A stretch of 64,000 nucleotides of DNA from NCBI GenBank assembly GCA_031181585.1, contig JAPSKP010000005.1, forward strand, positions 1-64,000, read 5' to 3'. This stretch comes from Lysinibacillus sp. Lineage in GTDB: Bacteria; Bacillota; Bacilli; Bacillales_A; Planococcaceae. The notes under the pieces are model-generated. The model did not search any database and was not told where the DNA came from. It saw only the letters and a list, made by a program, of their open reading frames with translations. Numbering within the stretch: the first letter of the stretch is position 1; each line of letters begins with the position of its first letter. Positions 25,979 through 35,251 of this stretch are shown one piece after another. The position numbers and the translations under genes are program-made.

Positions 25979-26269
25979 GTGAAGAATCTAAGTGGAGATA
26001 ATAAATCTACTATAAGTATCACTTTTGAGGAATACGATGAAAATCATCATATTGTTTTTGTTGAAAAAGACAATATAGATTTTAGTTTTTCATTGGTGTT
26101 ATGTGAATTTCAAAATTGGATGGATCTTTTTTGTAATGTGCTAATTAAAATAGAAAAATATAAAGATAAAGTGGGTTTTGTTTTTCATAAAAGAGATATC
26201 ACGACAATGGAGATGAGAGGGGAAATCATGCAATTTATTTACTACTATAATTTAGAAAAGCGGAGTTAA
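25979..26269 (+). CDS. Hypothetical protein (96 residues)
   Basis: I do not recognise a family. The protein is acidic to neutral, with beta-like stretches (STISITFEEYDENHHIVFVE) and an aromatic C-terminus, and no signal or membrane helix. The start is GTG, 8 bases after AAGGAG. A bidirectional terminator follows at 26345, consistent with a real monocistronic gene. Confidence 0.6.
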   Translation: MKNLSGDNKSTISITFEEYDENHHIVFVEKDNIDFSFSLVLCEFQNWMDLFCNVLIKIEKYKDKVGFVFHKRDITTMEMRGEIMQFIYYYNLEKRS

Positions 26270-26344
26270 AGCTTACGAGAAAATATTTACCTAGCAGCGC
26301 TTTGGGTTTTGATTTTAAGTAAGGGATCCGTGAAAAAAACAGAA

Positions 26345-26385
26345 CTGCCCAGAAAGTTACTGCTTTCTGGGCAGCTGCTTTTTTA
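26345..26385. terminator. Bidirectional terminator
   Basis: CTGCCCAGAAAG (26345-26356) pairs with CTTTCTGGGCAG (26363-26374), with T-rich tails on both strands. It lies between the convergent hypothetical gene and the yjcZ-like gene. Confidence 0.85.
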
Positions 26386-26447
26386 GAGGGAGAGTTGATG
26401 TTAAAGGCGGGAACAACTATACTAACTGCCTTTTATGGGGTTTCATA

Positions 26448-26585
26448 CTAGTAACCACCGTATCCGCCGCTGTAGAAAGAAGCTCCTACAATAATTAGAA
26501 GGATAAAGAGAACAACTAAAAGAGCAAAGCCAGAACCAGAACCGTATCCGCCACCGCCGCCGCCTTGATAACCTGATGCACCCAT
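26448..26585 (-). CDS. YjcZ-family sporulation protein
   Basis: A 45-residue protein on the minus strand: MGASGYQ, six glycines, a short YGSGSG run, one hydrophobic helix ([18 protein letters not shown]) and a YSGGYGGY tail. This is the layout of the YjcZ/YhbN-like glycine-rich single-span family common in spore formers. AGGAGGTG precedes the ATG. The ends are fixed by TAG at 26448. Confidence 0.88.
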   Translation of the reverse strand: MGASGYQGGGGGGYGSGSGFALLVVLFILLIIVGASFYSGGYGGY

Positions 26586-26918
26586 TCGTAACACCTCCTT
26601 TTGTTTTTATTCAGTTTAGTATATGTAAGGAAATAAAGCGGGTATGGATAAATGTAATAGATTGTTATCATTTTTAAAAATAAAATACAAAATGCATTTA
26701 ACTTAAATACAAACTATCCTAATTATAAGCATTGAAACTAAGAGATTGTGATCTATCATTCCTTCATGATGCAAGGGTCTTGGAATCGCTGTTTTTGTTT
26801 ACTTAAACTGAGCTTTTCTATTCCTGAAAAGATGGTATTGGTCTTATAAAATGGATGCATAGAATGATTAGAAAAATCCAAACTAATACCGAAATCTTTA
26901 AAAACTCAGGAGGTTACC
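26586..26918. other. Divergent upstream region of yjcZ-like and tlp genes
   Basis: Contains a candidate SigG promoter for tlp (26857-26885). No other features are seen. Confidence 0.4.
26857..26885 (+). promoter_or_regulatory. Candidate SigG promoter of tlp
   Basis: GCATA (26857-26861), a 17-base spacer and CAAACTA (26879-26885) fit the forespore consensus (GHATR, 17-18, CATNNTA) with one mismatch, 34 bases before the tlp start. Tlp is forespore-expressed in B. subtilis. Confidence 0.45.
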
Positions 26919-27155
26919 ATGTCTAATTCAAAACACCCAAAACCTGATGATCGTTCAAACAATGTGGAGCGAATCCGGGATATTATTAGAAATACGGAAG
27001 AAAATCTTCATGAAGCTGAAATCAGTATGGAGTTTGCTGATCCGATGCAAAGCGAAATAATCCAAGAGAAGAATGAACGACGCAAACAGTCAATTGAAGG
27101 GTTAAAAGAAGAAATGAAAGATGAAATTGAAGCTCGTAAAAAAGGCAAGGCATAG
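26919..27155 (+). CDS. tlp: Small acid-soluble spore protein Tlp
   Basis: A 78-residue protein with the full Tlp pattern: KPDDRSNNVERI, NTEENLHEAEISMEFADP, EKNERRKQSIEGLKEEMKDE. It is a thioredoxin-like-protein-named but structurally simple forespore SASP. CAGGAGGT is 7 bases from the ATG. A candidate SigG promoter and a terminator (27195) flank it. Confidence 0.92.
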   Translation: MSNSKHPKPDDRSNNVERIRDIIRNTEENLHEAEISMEFADPMQSEIIQEKNERRKQSIEGLKEEMKDEIEARKKGKA

Positions 27156-27910
27156 GGCATAATCTTCTATTTCACTAAGACAAAACAATTTAAAAGACGG
27201 CAATCTAGAAGCTCGGGAATGGACTTCTGATTGCAGTCTTTTTTTGTAAGTAAAATAATCCTAATTCATTTTTTCCAATATGAAAGCCGCGAATTTTGTC
27301 GACTTGAAGCATTTTTATGTGAACTATTTGGAAAGCTGAAAAGTAATCCAGAGTATTAAAAACTGGATGCAAGCCTTACTATCTATTCAATAATGAATGA
27401 GTCTTTTTCATTAATCCTCGCATGATAGAAATATTACATCTTATTTAAAACCTCCATTGCTCCTTCAATTTTAGCTGTATTAGATAATCAGAACAAAAGA
27501 CCCGTTGTAGTTATTTTCCATATTCTTTCTGTATCTTCTTAAGTTTTTCTAGTCTAAATTAATTGTTTTTGTAAAAGCAGACTCTTTCTCTCTGAATTTC
27601 TCCTATTAAAAACCTATGTAGATCAGTACCACAACACTTTTTATAATATTTTTCTTAACTATTTACCTATATCCGAATAGGAGATAGTTACTGAAAAGTA
27701 AATAATCATAATAGTATGACAAGTTATGACAGAAATAATTTACATACTCATTTATCATAGGACTCACATCTAGAAATTTCACAATGATCGAACTAATTCT
27801 TTTTACCTGAATTATTTAGCGTAAAGGAGGGAAGCGATTTATCAATCCCTTGCAGAGATTGATAGTGAAGAGGAGGTAAAAAGAGAATAAAAAACGAAGG
27901 GGGAAGGAAA
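27156..27910. other. 755-bp region before the bpr-like gene
   Basis: After the tlp terminator the sequence is A/T-rich with stops in all frames. It ends with a GGGGGAAGG ribosome binding site for the TTG start at 27911. A long leader or regulatory region for the protease is possible but not shown. Confidence 0.4.
27195..27245 (+). terminator. Rho-independent terminator of tlp
   Basis: AGAC, GCAATC and AGAAG pair with CTTCT, GATTGC and GTCT, with single mismatches between blocks, followed by TTTTTTT. Confidence 0.8.
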
Positions 27911-30900
27911 TTGAAGAGGAAAAAGTCTTCTGGCAAAGCAATTAGTGTGGTAGCCTCTGCATTTATGACGGTTTCTTTATTAACACCCGGATTTGTTAGC
28001 GCAGAAACAACTGCTAACCGTCTCTATGAATCTTTTAAAGATTCTAACAGCCCGGTCAGCTCTGTACGGGATAAGGTGAGTAATCGCTTGCTTGAAAGCT
28101 TTAAAAGCGATGATCAAGTGACATTTTTAGTGAAATTCAAAGAGAAAGCAAATTCAGCTCAGGTAGCTACGGAAGCCCGGGAAAAAGCAGAAGGATCAAA
28201 CCTGTCTGCACATAATGCAAAGTTAATGCAGCGCTCTGCTGTTGTTTCTGAATTAAAGGCAACTTCTATAGAATCTCAACAAACAGTCCTTCAATTTCTT
28301 GAACAAGAGGCAGCTGCTGGGAATGCTGCTGATATTACATCCTTCTATATCGTAAATGCGATTGCCGTAACTGCAACAAAAGAAGTGGCCGAAAAAGTGG
28401 CGACGTTCGCTGAGGTAGAAAAAGTGCTGCCAAATGAAACACGTCAGCTGTTTACTACAAAAACTGAAGAGGCAGCAGCACCAAGTGCGGAAACGGCGAA
28501 TGTTGAATGGAACATCGAGCGTGTAAAAGCACCGGAAGTATGGGATATGGGCATTGATGGTTCTGGAACGGTTGTTGCAAGTATCGATACAGGCGTTCAA
28601 TGGGATCACCCGGCTTTAAAAGAGAAGTACCGTGGTTATAATGCCGCAACGGGACAAGTAACCCATGATTATAACTGGTATGATGCTACGGCTTCTGGAC
28701 GGGCTACCCCGTATGATGATCTGGATCATGGAACACACGTAACAGGCACAATGGTCGGTAGTGAACCGGATGGCTCCAATCAAATTGGTGTGGCACCGGG
28801 TGCTAAATATATTGCTGTAAAAGCATTTACTTCAAATGGCGGATCAGATGCTGATCTTTTGGAAGCTGCACAATGGATTTTAGCGCCGACAGACGCTAAT
28901 GGAAATCCACGTGTTGATATGGCTCCAGATATCGTAAACAACTCATGGGGAGGCGGCCCAGGATTGGATGAGTGGTACCGAGATGTCGTTAATAACTGGC
29001 GTGCAGCCGAAATCTTCCCTGAATTTTCTGCCGGCAACACGACAGCTACAAATCCTGGAGGAGCAGGTTCAGTTGCTTCACCAGCCAATTACCCTGAGTC
29101 CTTTGCGACGGGTGCAACGGATATTAATAATAAAGTGGGGAGCTTCTCATTACGAGGGCCATCTCCGTATGATGAAATTAAACCAGACATTTCAGCACCA
29201 GGTGTAAATATTCGTTCTGCCGTACCAGGTGGGGGCTATGAGGGAGGATGGAATGGTACCTCAATGGCAGGTCCTGCTGTATCAGGTGTAGCAGCCCTTC
29301 TTCGCCAAGTAGATGCAAATCTAACAGTCGATGAAATGGAAGAGATTTTGTTAGAGACTGCAAATCCGTTGACAGACAGCCAATATCCATCTGTTCCTAA
29401 CCATGCTTACGGCTATGGATTAGTCGATGCGTATGAAGCCGTCTCCTCTATCATTACAGGCCTTGGTACATTGGAAGGCCAAGTAACACAACAAGGTTCT
29501 GATAATGAAGCACCTACATTTGAGCATAATGCACCGGCTGAAACATATGCTGGCATGGCATTGAATCTCTCCGTTTCTGTGAGTGATAATATCAGTGTTT
29601 CCTCTGTCGTACTTCACTACAAAGATGCAAACAATGCATGGCAGCAAATTACGGCTGGCCGAAAATCCGGGGATTATAAATCCGGTGAATTCGCTGTAGT
29701 AGTACCGGGTGAGATGATTACCGGCAATTCATTCACATATAAATGGACAGTGAATGATTTTGGTAATAATGAAGTCAGCAGTGAAGAGTATGTGGTCGAT
29801 GTGAAACCAGGAATTACAGTTGGTTATTCTGAAGACTTTGAAGCACAGCCAACTGGCTGGTATTCATTCGGCAGTCAGGATAGCTGGGAATGGGGTGTAC
29901 CGACATCTGGCCCTGGAAATGCAGCATCAGGTGAAAAGGTATATGCGACAAATTTAGCAGGCTCCTATGCAAACAATATGAATGCTACACTGGTTGCACC
30001 GCCAATTGATTTACCGGAAGGAAACACATACCTTCAGTTTAAGCATTGGCATAATTTTGAACAGTCTACTTCTGGTCGAGCATGGGATTATGGACATGTA
30101 TTTGTTTCAACAGACCAAGAAAACTGGACGCAATTATTAACAGTTCAAGGCCAATCGAATGGCTGGGTAGATGCAGAAGTTGACTTATCCGATTATGCGG
30201 GTCAGCGTATTTATATCGGCTTTAACGCTTACTCAGATTCAAGTGTACAGCGGGATGGCTGGTATATTGATGATATCGCATTAACTGATGTGTCTCAAAC
30301 TGGTAAAGTATCAAAAGGTAAGAATAACGGAAACAATGGCAATAAGGGTAACGATGGTAATAAAGCAAACAATGGTATTCATGGAGGAAAAGGAAATAAC
30401 GGAAATAATGGAAATAACGGAAATGCGAAGGATAAAGATAAAGAGGCATTAAAAGAAGCGATTGATCCAAAGACAATTAAACCGGAAGTGCGCTCAAAAG
30501 ATGGGGTGCCAGTTGTTGAAAAAGTTAACAATCCTACACTGCTGCCATTAGGTGCTCAGGTAAGTGTACTGGAATCAGGACGCTCTGTTTATACGAATCC
30601 AGCAGATGGTTCTTATGCGCTTACACATGGAGCAGGGACGTTTACAGTGAAAGCGGAAGCTTACGGCTTCACATCTGAAGAACAGTCGGTCACAATCGAG
30701 GCGGATGGTACTTCCACTGCGAATTTCACATTAGATGAAGTCGCACAAAACACGGTACAAGGAACAATTACGGATCAGTCTACAGGAGAAGCAATTGAAG
30801 GAGCAACGGTCATTCTTGTGGAGGATGCTAATGTCGCTCCTGTTGTAACTGATGCAAGTGGTAACTTTACGGTAACTGCTTATGAGGGCGACTATACATT

Positions 30901-32428
30901 AAAAGTCATCGCTCGCGGTTATCATGGCCAAGAAGTGCCTGTATCGATTGCTGGACAACCAGTGACGCAAAATATTTCACTTGAACCATTCTACACGTAC
31001 CCAGGTGGAGAGATTGGGTATGATGACGGTACAGCTGAAAATGCGCGTGCATTCAATGCTGCTGGCAATGCGTGGGCGGTGAAAATGTCTCTTCCTGAAG
31101 GGAAGGAAAATGGAATTGTTACAGATGGCGTCTTCCGCTTCTGGACAGCTGAGTGGCCTTCACCAGGTGGAACGGCATTTGCTGTAGAAGTATGGGATGC
31201 ATCTGGCGCAGATGGTACGCCTGGCAAGAAGCTGGCAGGACCTATTGATGCTACTGCTTTACGTAATGGAGAATGGACAGTTGTTGACTTATCGGAACAT
31301 AATATTGTCGTAAATGGCGACTTCTATATGGTGTATCGCCAAACAGTTGCAAATCCGAACAGCCCGGGGCTTGCTACAGACGAAGATGGCACAAATGCAG
31401 GTAGAAGCTATCAAGATGTATCAGGGGCTTGGTCATCGTCTCCAACGAGCGAAGGAAATTATATGATTCGGGCACGTGTCAGCTATGAAGTAACTGGTCC
31501 AATGATTACATCTCCGGCTACAGGCTCTATTACAAAAGAGGCTGCAACAGCGGTTACTGGAACAGCTTCACCAACTACGACGATTGAATTAAAACAAAAT
31601 GGCGAGGTAGTAGCGGATACAGTGGTTGGTGATGACGGCAAATTTGCCATTGATGTCAATCTGGTTGAAGGCTCAAATGAGTTTTCGGTTGTTTCGAAGC
31701 TAAATGATAAAGTAACAGGAGAATCTACTCCAGTATCTGTTATTTTAGATACAACGGCTCCAGAGCTAACAATCGATAAACCGGCGAATGGTGAAAAAGT
31801 AAATCGTGAAACAGTAACGGTAGAAGGGGTAATCTCGGATGCTAATATTGACACGGTTATGGTCAATGGTTCACCTGCAGCCGTAAGTGATGGCAAATAT
31901 TCAAAACGTATGATTTTAGATAATGGTACAAATGAAATTACTGTAGTAGCAACGGATAAAGCCGGCAACAGCGTGTCAAAGACAGTGACAGTGACGGCTG
32001 ATTTCGATGCACCACAAATTTCCAACTTAAAACCAGTAAGCGATATTTATGTGGCAACTGGTAGAACAGTCAAAATCGAATTTGATAGTGAGCCTGGATT
32101 AAAACCAACGTTTGTCATCCATATGCCACTAACAAACGATGTAAACAATGCGACTGAATTACCGATGATGGAACAAGGAAACGGTCATTATGTTGGCTAT
32201 TGGACGGTACCTGCTGATACTGTAGCTAATGGCGCAGTCATTGAAGTTATTGCAATCGATGGCTTTAACAATGAGACTCGTCAAAGAGCGGCTGGTAAAT
32301 TATATGTCAATGTCCCAGCACCTGCAGGAGAGACTTCTGGCGGAGCTGAAGATAAACAAACTTCAGGTGAATCTGAAGACAAAGAAGCTGCTGAATCACT
32401 AAACGGTGAAGTAAAGCAAACACCGTAA
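27911..32428 (+). CDS. bpr: Bacillopeptidase F-like secreted subtilase
   Basis: A 1505-residue S8 serine protease collinear with B. subtilis Bpr. In order: signal peptide (about 1-32, cleavage after VSAE region), I9 propeptide-like region (about 65-180), catalytic domain with SIDTGVQWDHP (Asp), HGTHVTGTMVG (His), NNSWGGGPG and GTSMAGPAVSG (Ser). Then follow a jelly-roll/MAM-like region ending GWYIDDIAL, an Asn/Gly-rich linker (near 805-840), carboxypeptidase-regulatory-like repeats and a GYDDGTAENARAF domain. Ig-like modules with DKAGNSVSKTVTV and an acidic tail close it. The start is TTG after GGGGGAAGG. No LPXTG-type anchor is seen. It probably degrades extracellular protein in late growth. 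Confidence 0.93.
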   Translation: MKRKKSSGKAISVVASAFMTVSLLTPGFVSAETTANRLYESFKDSNSPVSSVRDKVSNRLLESFKSDDQVTFLVKFKEKANSAQVATEAREKAEGSNLSAHNAKLMQRSAVVSELKATSIESQQTVLQFLEQEAAAGNAADITSFYIVNAIAVTATKEVAEKVATFAEVEKVLPNETRQLFTTKTEEAAAPSAETANVEWNIERVKAPEVWDMGIDGSGTVVASIDTGVQWDHPALKEKYRGYNAATGQVTHDYNWYDATASGRATPYDDLDHGTHVTGTMVGSEPDGSNQIGVAPGAKYIAVKAFTSNGGSDADLLEAAQWILAPTDANGNPRVDMAPDIVNNSWGGGPGLDEWYRDVVNNWRAAEIFPEFSAGNTTATNPGGAGSVASPANYPESFATGATDINNKVGSFSLRGPSPYDEIKPDISAPGVNIRSAVPGGGYEGGWNGTSMAGPAVSGVAALLRQVDANLTVDEMEEILLETANPLTDSQYPSVPNHAYGYGLVDAYEAVSSIITGLGTLEGQVTQQGSDNEAPTFEHNAPAETYAGMALNLSVSVSDNISVSSVVLHYKDANNAWQQITAGRKSGDYKSGEFAVVVPGEMITGNSFTYKWTVNDFGNNEVSSEEYVVDVKPGITVGYSEDFEAQPTGWYSFGSQDSWEWGVPTSGPGNAASGEKVYATNLAGSYANNMNATLVAPPIDLPEGNTYLQFKHWHNFEQSTSGRAWDYGHVFVSTDQENWTQLLTVQGQSNGWVDAEVDLSDYAGQRIYIGFNAYSDSSVQRDGWYIDDIALTDVSQTGKVSKGKNNGNNGNKGNDGNKANNGIHGGKGNNGNNGNNGNAKDKDKEALKEAIDPKTIKPEVRSKDGVPVVEKVNNPTLLPLGAQVSVLESGRSVYTNPADGSYALTHGAGTFTVKAEAYGFTSEEQSVTIEADGTSTANFTLDEVAQNTVQGTITDQSTGEAIEGATVILVEDANVAPVVTDASGNFTVTAYEGDYTLKVIARGYHGQEVPVSIAGQPVTQNISLEPFYTYPGGEIGYDDGTAENARAFNAAGNAWAVKMSLPEGKENGIVTDGVFRFWTAEWPSPGGTAFAVEVWDASGADGTPGKKLAGPIDATALRNGEWTVVDLSEHNIVVNGDFYMVYRQTVANPNSPGLATDEDGTNAGRSYQDVSGAWSSSPTSEGNYMIRARVSYEVTGPMITSPATGSITKEAATAVTGTASPTTTIELKQNGEVVADTVVGDDGKFAIDVNLVEGSNEFSVVSKLNDKVTGESTPVSVILDTTAPELTIDKPANGEKVNRETVTVEGVISDANIDTVMVNGSPAAVSDGKYSKRMILDNGTNEITVVATDKAGNSVSKTVTVTADFDAPQISNLKPVSDIYVATGRTVKIEFDSEPGLKPTFVIHMPLTNDVNNATELPMMEQGNGHYVGYWTVPADTVANGAVIEVIAIDGFNNETRQRAAGKLYVNVPAPAGETSGGAEDKQTSGESEDKEAAESLNGEVKQTP

Positions 32429-32442
32429 AATAACAATGAGAG

Positions 32443-32486
32443 AGGCCTCTAAATCGTTTATAACGATTATAGAGGCCGTTCTTTTT
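32443..32486 (+). terminator. Rho-independent terminator of the bpr-like gene
   Basis: GGCCTCTAAATCGT pairs with ACGATTATAGAGGCC (one bulge), followed by GTTCTTTTTT. Confidence 0.85.
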
Positions 32487-32633
32487 TAGTCTGCTTGAAA
32501 AAGAAAACCTCCCCTGATTGAAGCTGTAATTATTTTTGAGGGAATTTGAGTTAGGTTTTATAAGTAAAGTATTTCCTAATTATGCCGATATTCAGACTGT
32601 TGCAGTTACTAATTATACCCTGGAGGTAAGTAC

Positions 32634-34088
32634 ATGAATATTGAGACATTAGGGAAGCAGTTTATAGATGGAGAGTGGCGAGATGGACACAGCAGTTCAC
32701 TTTTAAATAATATCAATCCTTATAATGATCAAGTAATTAATACATATAAATTAGCAAGTATCCAAGATATAGATCTTGCTTATCAGGCAGCAGAAAAGGC
32801 TAAACAGGAATGGGATAAAGTGAATCCCTATAAGAAACGCGATATTTTAGAAAATGCGGTGAAATATATTGAAGAGCATGAAGAAGAAATTACCTCCATC
32901 ATTATGGATGAGCTGGGGGGTACAAGGCTAAAAGCGGCATTCGAGATTGGTCTTGTAAAGAATATCATTAAAGAGGCTGCTACTTTCCCATTAAGAATGG
33001 AGGGGAAAATTCTACCTTCGACAATAGATGATGTGGAAAATAGATTGTATCGTATTCCAGCAGGCGTTGTAGGGGTTATTAGTCCATTCAACTTCCCTTT
33101 CTTTTTATCGATGAAATCAGTGGCACCTGCATTAGGAGCAGGAAATGGAGTTGTATTAAAACCACATGAAGATACACCAATTATGGGTGGAACATTAATC
33201 GGAAAAATCTTCGAGGAAGCAGGCGTTCCAAAAGGGTTAATTAATGTTGTTGTAACAGACATCAATGAAATTGGGGATGCATTTGTGGAGCATCCAATTC
33301 CAAGGATTATTTCCTTTACAGGTTCAACAAAAGTCGGAAGTTACATTGGACAGCTGGCTGTTAAAAACTTCAAAAAACCTTTGCTAGAACTAGGTGGTAA
33401 CAGTGCCTTTATCGTATTGGAGGATGCTGATATTGAATATGCTGTAAATGCTGCGACATTCAGCCGCTTTACACATCAAGGACAAATCTGTATGTCAGCC
33501 AATAGAATTCTTGTGCAACAATCAATTTACAATGAATTCATTGAAAAATATGCTCAAAAGGTAGCGAGTCTTACGGTTGGTGACCCGAAAGATCCTCAGA
33601 CAATTATCGGCCCTGTCATTAATGACCGTCAGGCAAAAACTCTTGAAGCCTTAATTGAAAAAGGGATTGCAGAGGGGGCAACGCCACTTCTTAAAGGAAG
33701 TATTCATGGCAGACTGTTTGAGCCAACGATTTTAGCAGATGTAACAACTGATATGAGCGTTTCACAGGAAGAGCTGTTTGGTCCCGTAGTATGTGTTATT
33801 CCATTTGAAACAGAAGAAGACGCAATTAATATTGCTAATAATACTCGCTTCGGCTTAAGCGGTGCAGTTCATACATCTAATTTGGAGCGTGGTGTGGAGC
33901 TGGCGAAAAAAGTACACACGGGTATGATTCATGTAAATGATTTAACAATTAATGATGAACCGATTGTAGCGTTTGGCGGGGAGAAACAATCTGGTCTAGG
34001 TCGCTTGAACGGAGAGTGGAGTCTAGAGGAGTTCACAACGTTAAAATGGATCTCTGTAAACTATGGTCAAAGAAAGTTACCTTATTAA
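32634..34088 (+). CDS. Aldehyde dehydrogenase (YfmT-like)
   Basis: A 484-residue NAD(P)-dependent aldehyde dehydrogenase. Catalytic Cys286 is in HQGQICMSANR and general base Glu252 in LLELGGNS; SPFNFPFFL and FTGSTKVGSYIG are the usual cofactor-site motifs. The sequence and the adjacent soluble chemoreceptor match the yfmT-yfmS pair of B. subtilis, where YfmT is linked to aromatic aldehydes such as vanillin or benzaldehyde. A paralog lies at 48842. The next gene starts 21 bases after the stop. CTGGAGG precedes the ATG. Confidence 0.9.
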   Translation: MNIETLGKQFIDGEWRDGHSSSLLNNINPYNDQVINTYKLASIQDIDLAYQAAEKAKQEWDKVNPYKKRDILENAVKYIEEHEEEITSIIMDELGGTRLKAAFEIGLVKNIIKEAATFPLRMEGKILPSTIDDVENRLYRIPAGVVGVISPFNFPFFLSMKSVAPALGAGNGVVLKPHEDTPIMGGTLIGKIFEEAGVPKGLINVVVTDINEIGDAFVEHPIPRIISFTGSTKVGSYIGQLAVKNFKKPLLELGGNSAFIVLEDADIEYAVNAATFSRFTHQGQICMSANRILVQQSIYNEFIEKYAQKVASLTVGDPKDPQTIIGPVINDRQAKTLEALIEKGIAEGATPLLKGSIHGRLFEPTILADVTTDMSVSQEELFGPVVCVIPFETEEDAINIANNTRFGLSGAVHTSNLERGVELAKKVHTGMIHVNDLTINDEPIVAFGGEKQSGLGRLNGEWSLEEFTTLKWISVNYGQRKLPY

Positions 34089-34109
34089 TAGAAAAGAGAG
34101 TGGAAAGCG

Positions 34110-34958
34110 ATGTCACAACATGAAGTTATAAATGCATTTATAAAAATAGCTCCATTGCTAAATGATCTGATCCATGATGATATTACCGTGGGAATCTATG
34201 ATACAGAAAAACTGATCATCAATATTCCAGGAAAAACCTTCGCTTTAAATGTAAGCCCTGGCGACCCATTGATGGAAGGCGATATCGTGACAAATGCTAT
34301 TAAAACGAATCGGCCTTTATCAGCAACTCTCCCAAAAGAGTTATTTGGATTTCCATTGATCGCACGTGCCCTCCCGCTTCATGATGACCAAGGTAAAGTG
34401 GTCGGTGGTGTAGGAATTGGGACTAGTTTGGAAAAAGCGAATAAGTTATTTGAAATGGCAGAAAGCTTTTCGGCAATCGTTGAACAGACAGCGGCTTCCG
34501 TTGAAGATATAAGCGAGTCCGTTACCCAGCTTGCCGATCGTGTAACGGATATAACCGGCCAAATGAAGGATGTTAGCTCAAGCGCCAATCAAATTGGTGA
34601 GATTTCTTCAGTTGTAAAGGGCATATCTGACCAGAGTAACCTTTTAGGTTTGAATGCTGCAATTGAAGCGGCACGGGCGGGAGAAGTAGGGAAAGGATTT
34701 TCTGTGGTAGCCGATGAGATTCGGAAGCTTGCAACGAATTCAAAAGAAAATGTAAATCAAATTAATGATATAACGAAAAATATTCATGGACTTCTTGTAA
34801 CGTTGAACCAAGCCTTTGGAGAAATCAATACGCTAACTGATACCCAATCAGGCTCCATTCAAGAATTTTCAGCTACCATTCAGGAAATAAGTGCAAAGGC
34901 TCAAGAATTAGCCCAATTAGCCGAAGCGACTTTATATGGGGATAGCAAGAAAAAGTAA
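34110..34958 (+). CDS. yfmS: Soluble chemoreceptor-like protein YfmS
   Basis: A 282-residue cytosolic protein with no membrane segment. Residues 1-115 form a small sensor domain ([19 protein letters not shown], then [14 protein letters not shown]). From about 120 a short methyl-accepting signalling hairpin follows, with the tip [19 protein letters not shown] and VADEIRKLA. This matches YfmS of B. subtilis, a soluble receptor that signals to CheA. Co-transcription with an aldehyde dehydrogenase suggests it senses the substrate or product, or metabolic flux. The cytoplasmic hairpin is shorter than in the receptor at 5290. Confidence 0.9.
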   Translation: MSQHEVINAFIKIAPLLNDLIHDDITVGIYDTEKLIINIPGKTFALNVSPGDPLMEGDIVTNAIKTNRPLSATLPKELFGFPLIARALPLHDDQGKVVGGVGIGTSLEKANKLFEMAESFSAIVEQTAASVEDISESVTQLADRVTDITGQMKDVSSSANQIGEISSVVKGISDQSNLLGLNAAIEAARAGEVGKGFSVVADEIRKLATNSKENVNQINDITKNIHGLLVTLNQAFGEINTLTDTQSGSIQEFSATIQEISAKAQELAQLAEATLYGDSKKK

Positions 34959-35251
34959 GAAACTGTGTTCATCCAAGATCACTAGGGAAGTTATCCGGCG
35001 TAAATAGCGCTTTATAGATAACTTATTTACACAAGTATATTTTTGGTACACATATATTGCAGGCTGTGAACATTTTGATTTTATCAAGTTGTTTGCAGCT
35101 TTTTTTGTTGCAAGCTGTGGAAATAGAAAGTCTCCAAATCTTAACAGATTTTTCAACATGTATTGCGGTAAGGAGAGTTTTATACTCTACGGAGCGTTTG
35201 TTGCCGGAAAAGTAATTAGCAACTATGATGAAAGTAGCTGGAGGTGAACAG

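Noticed and set aside
31483-32025. 180-codon minus-strand frame inside the bpr-like gene
   Set aside because: A shadow of the Thr/Val/Ala-rich C-terminal modules; the plus-strand protease is collinear with Bpr throughout.
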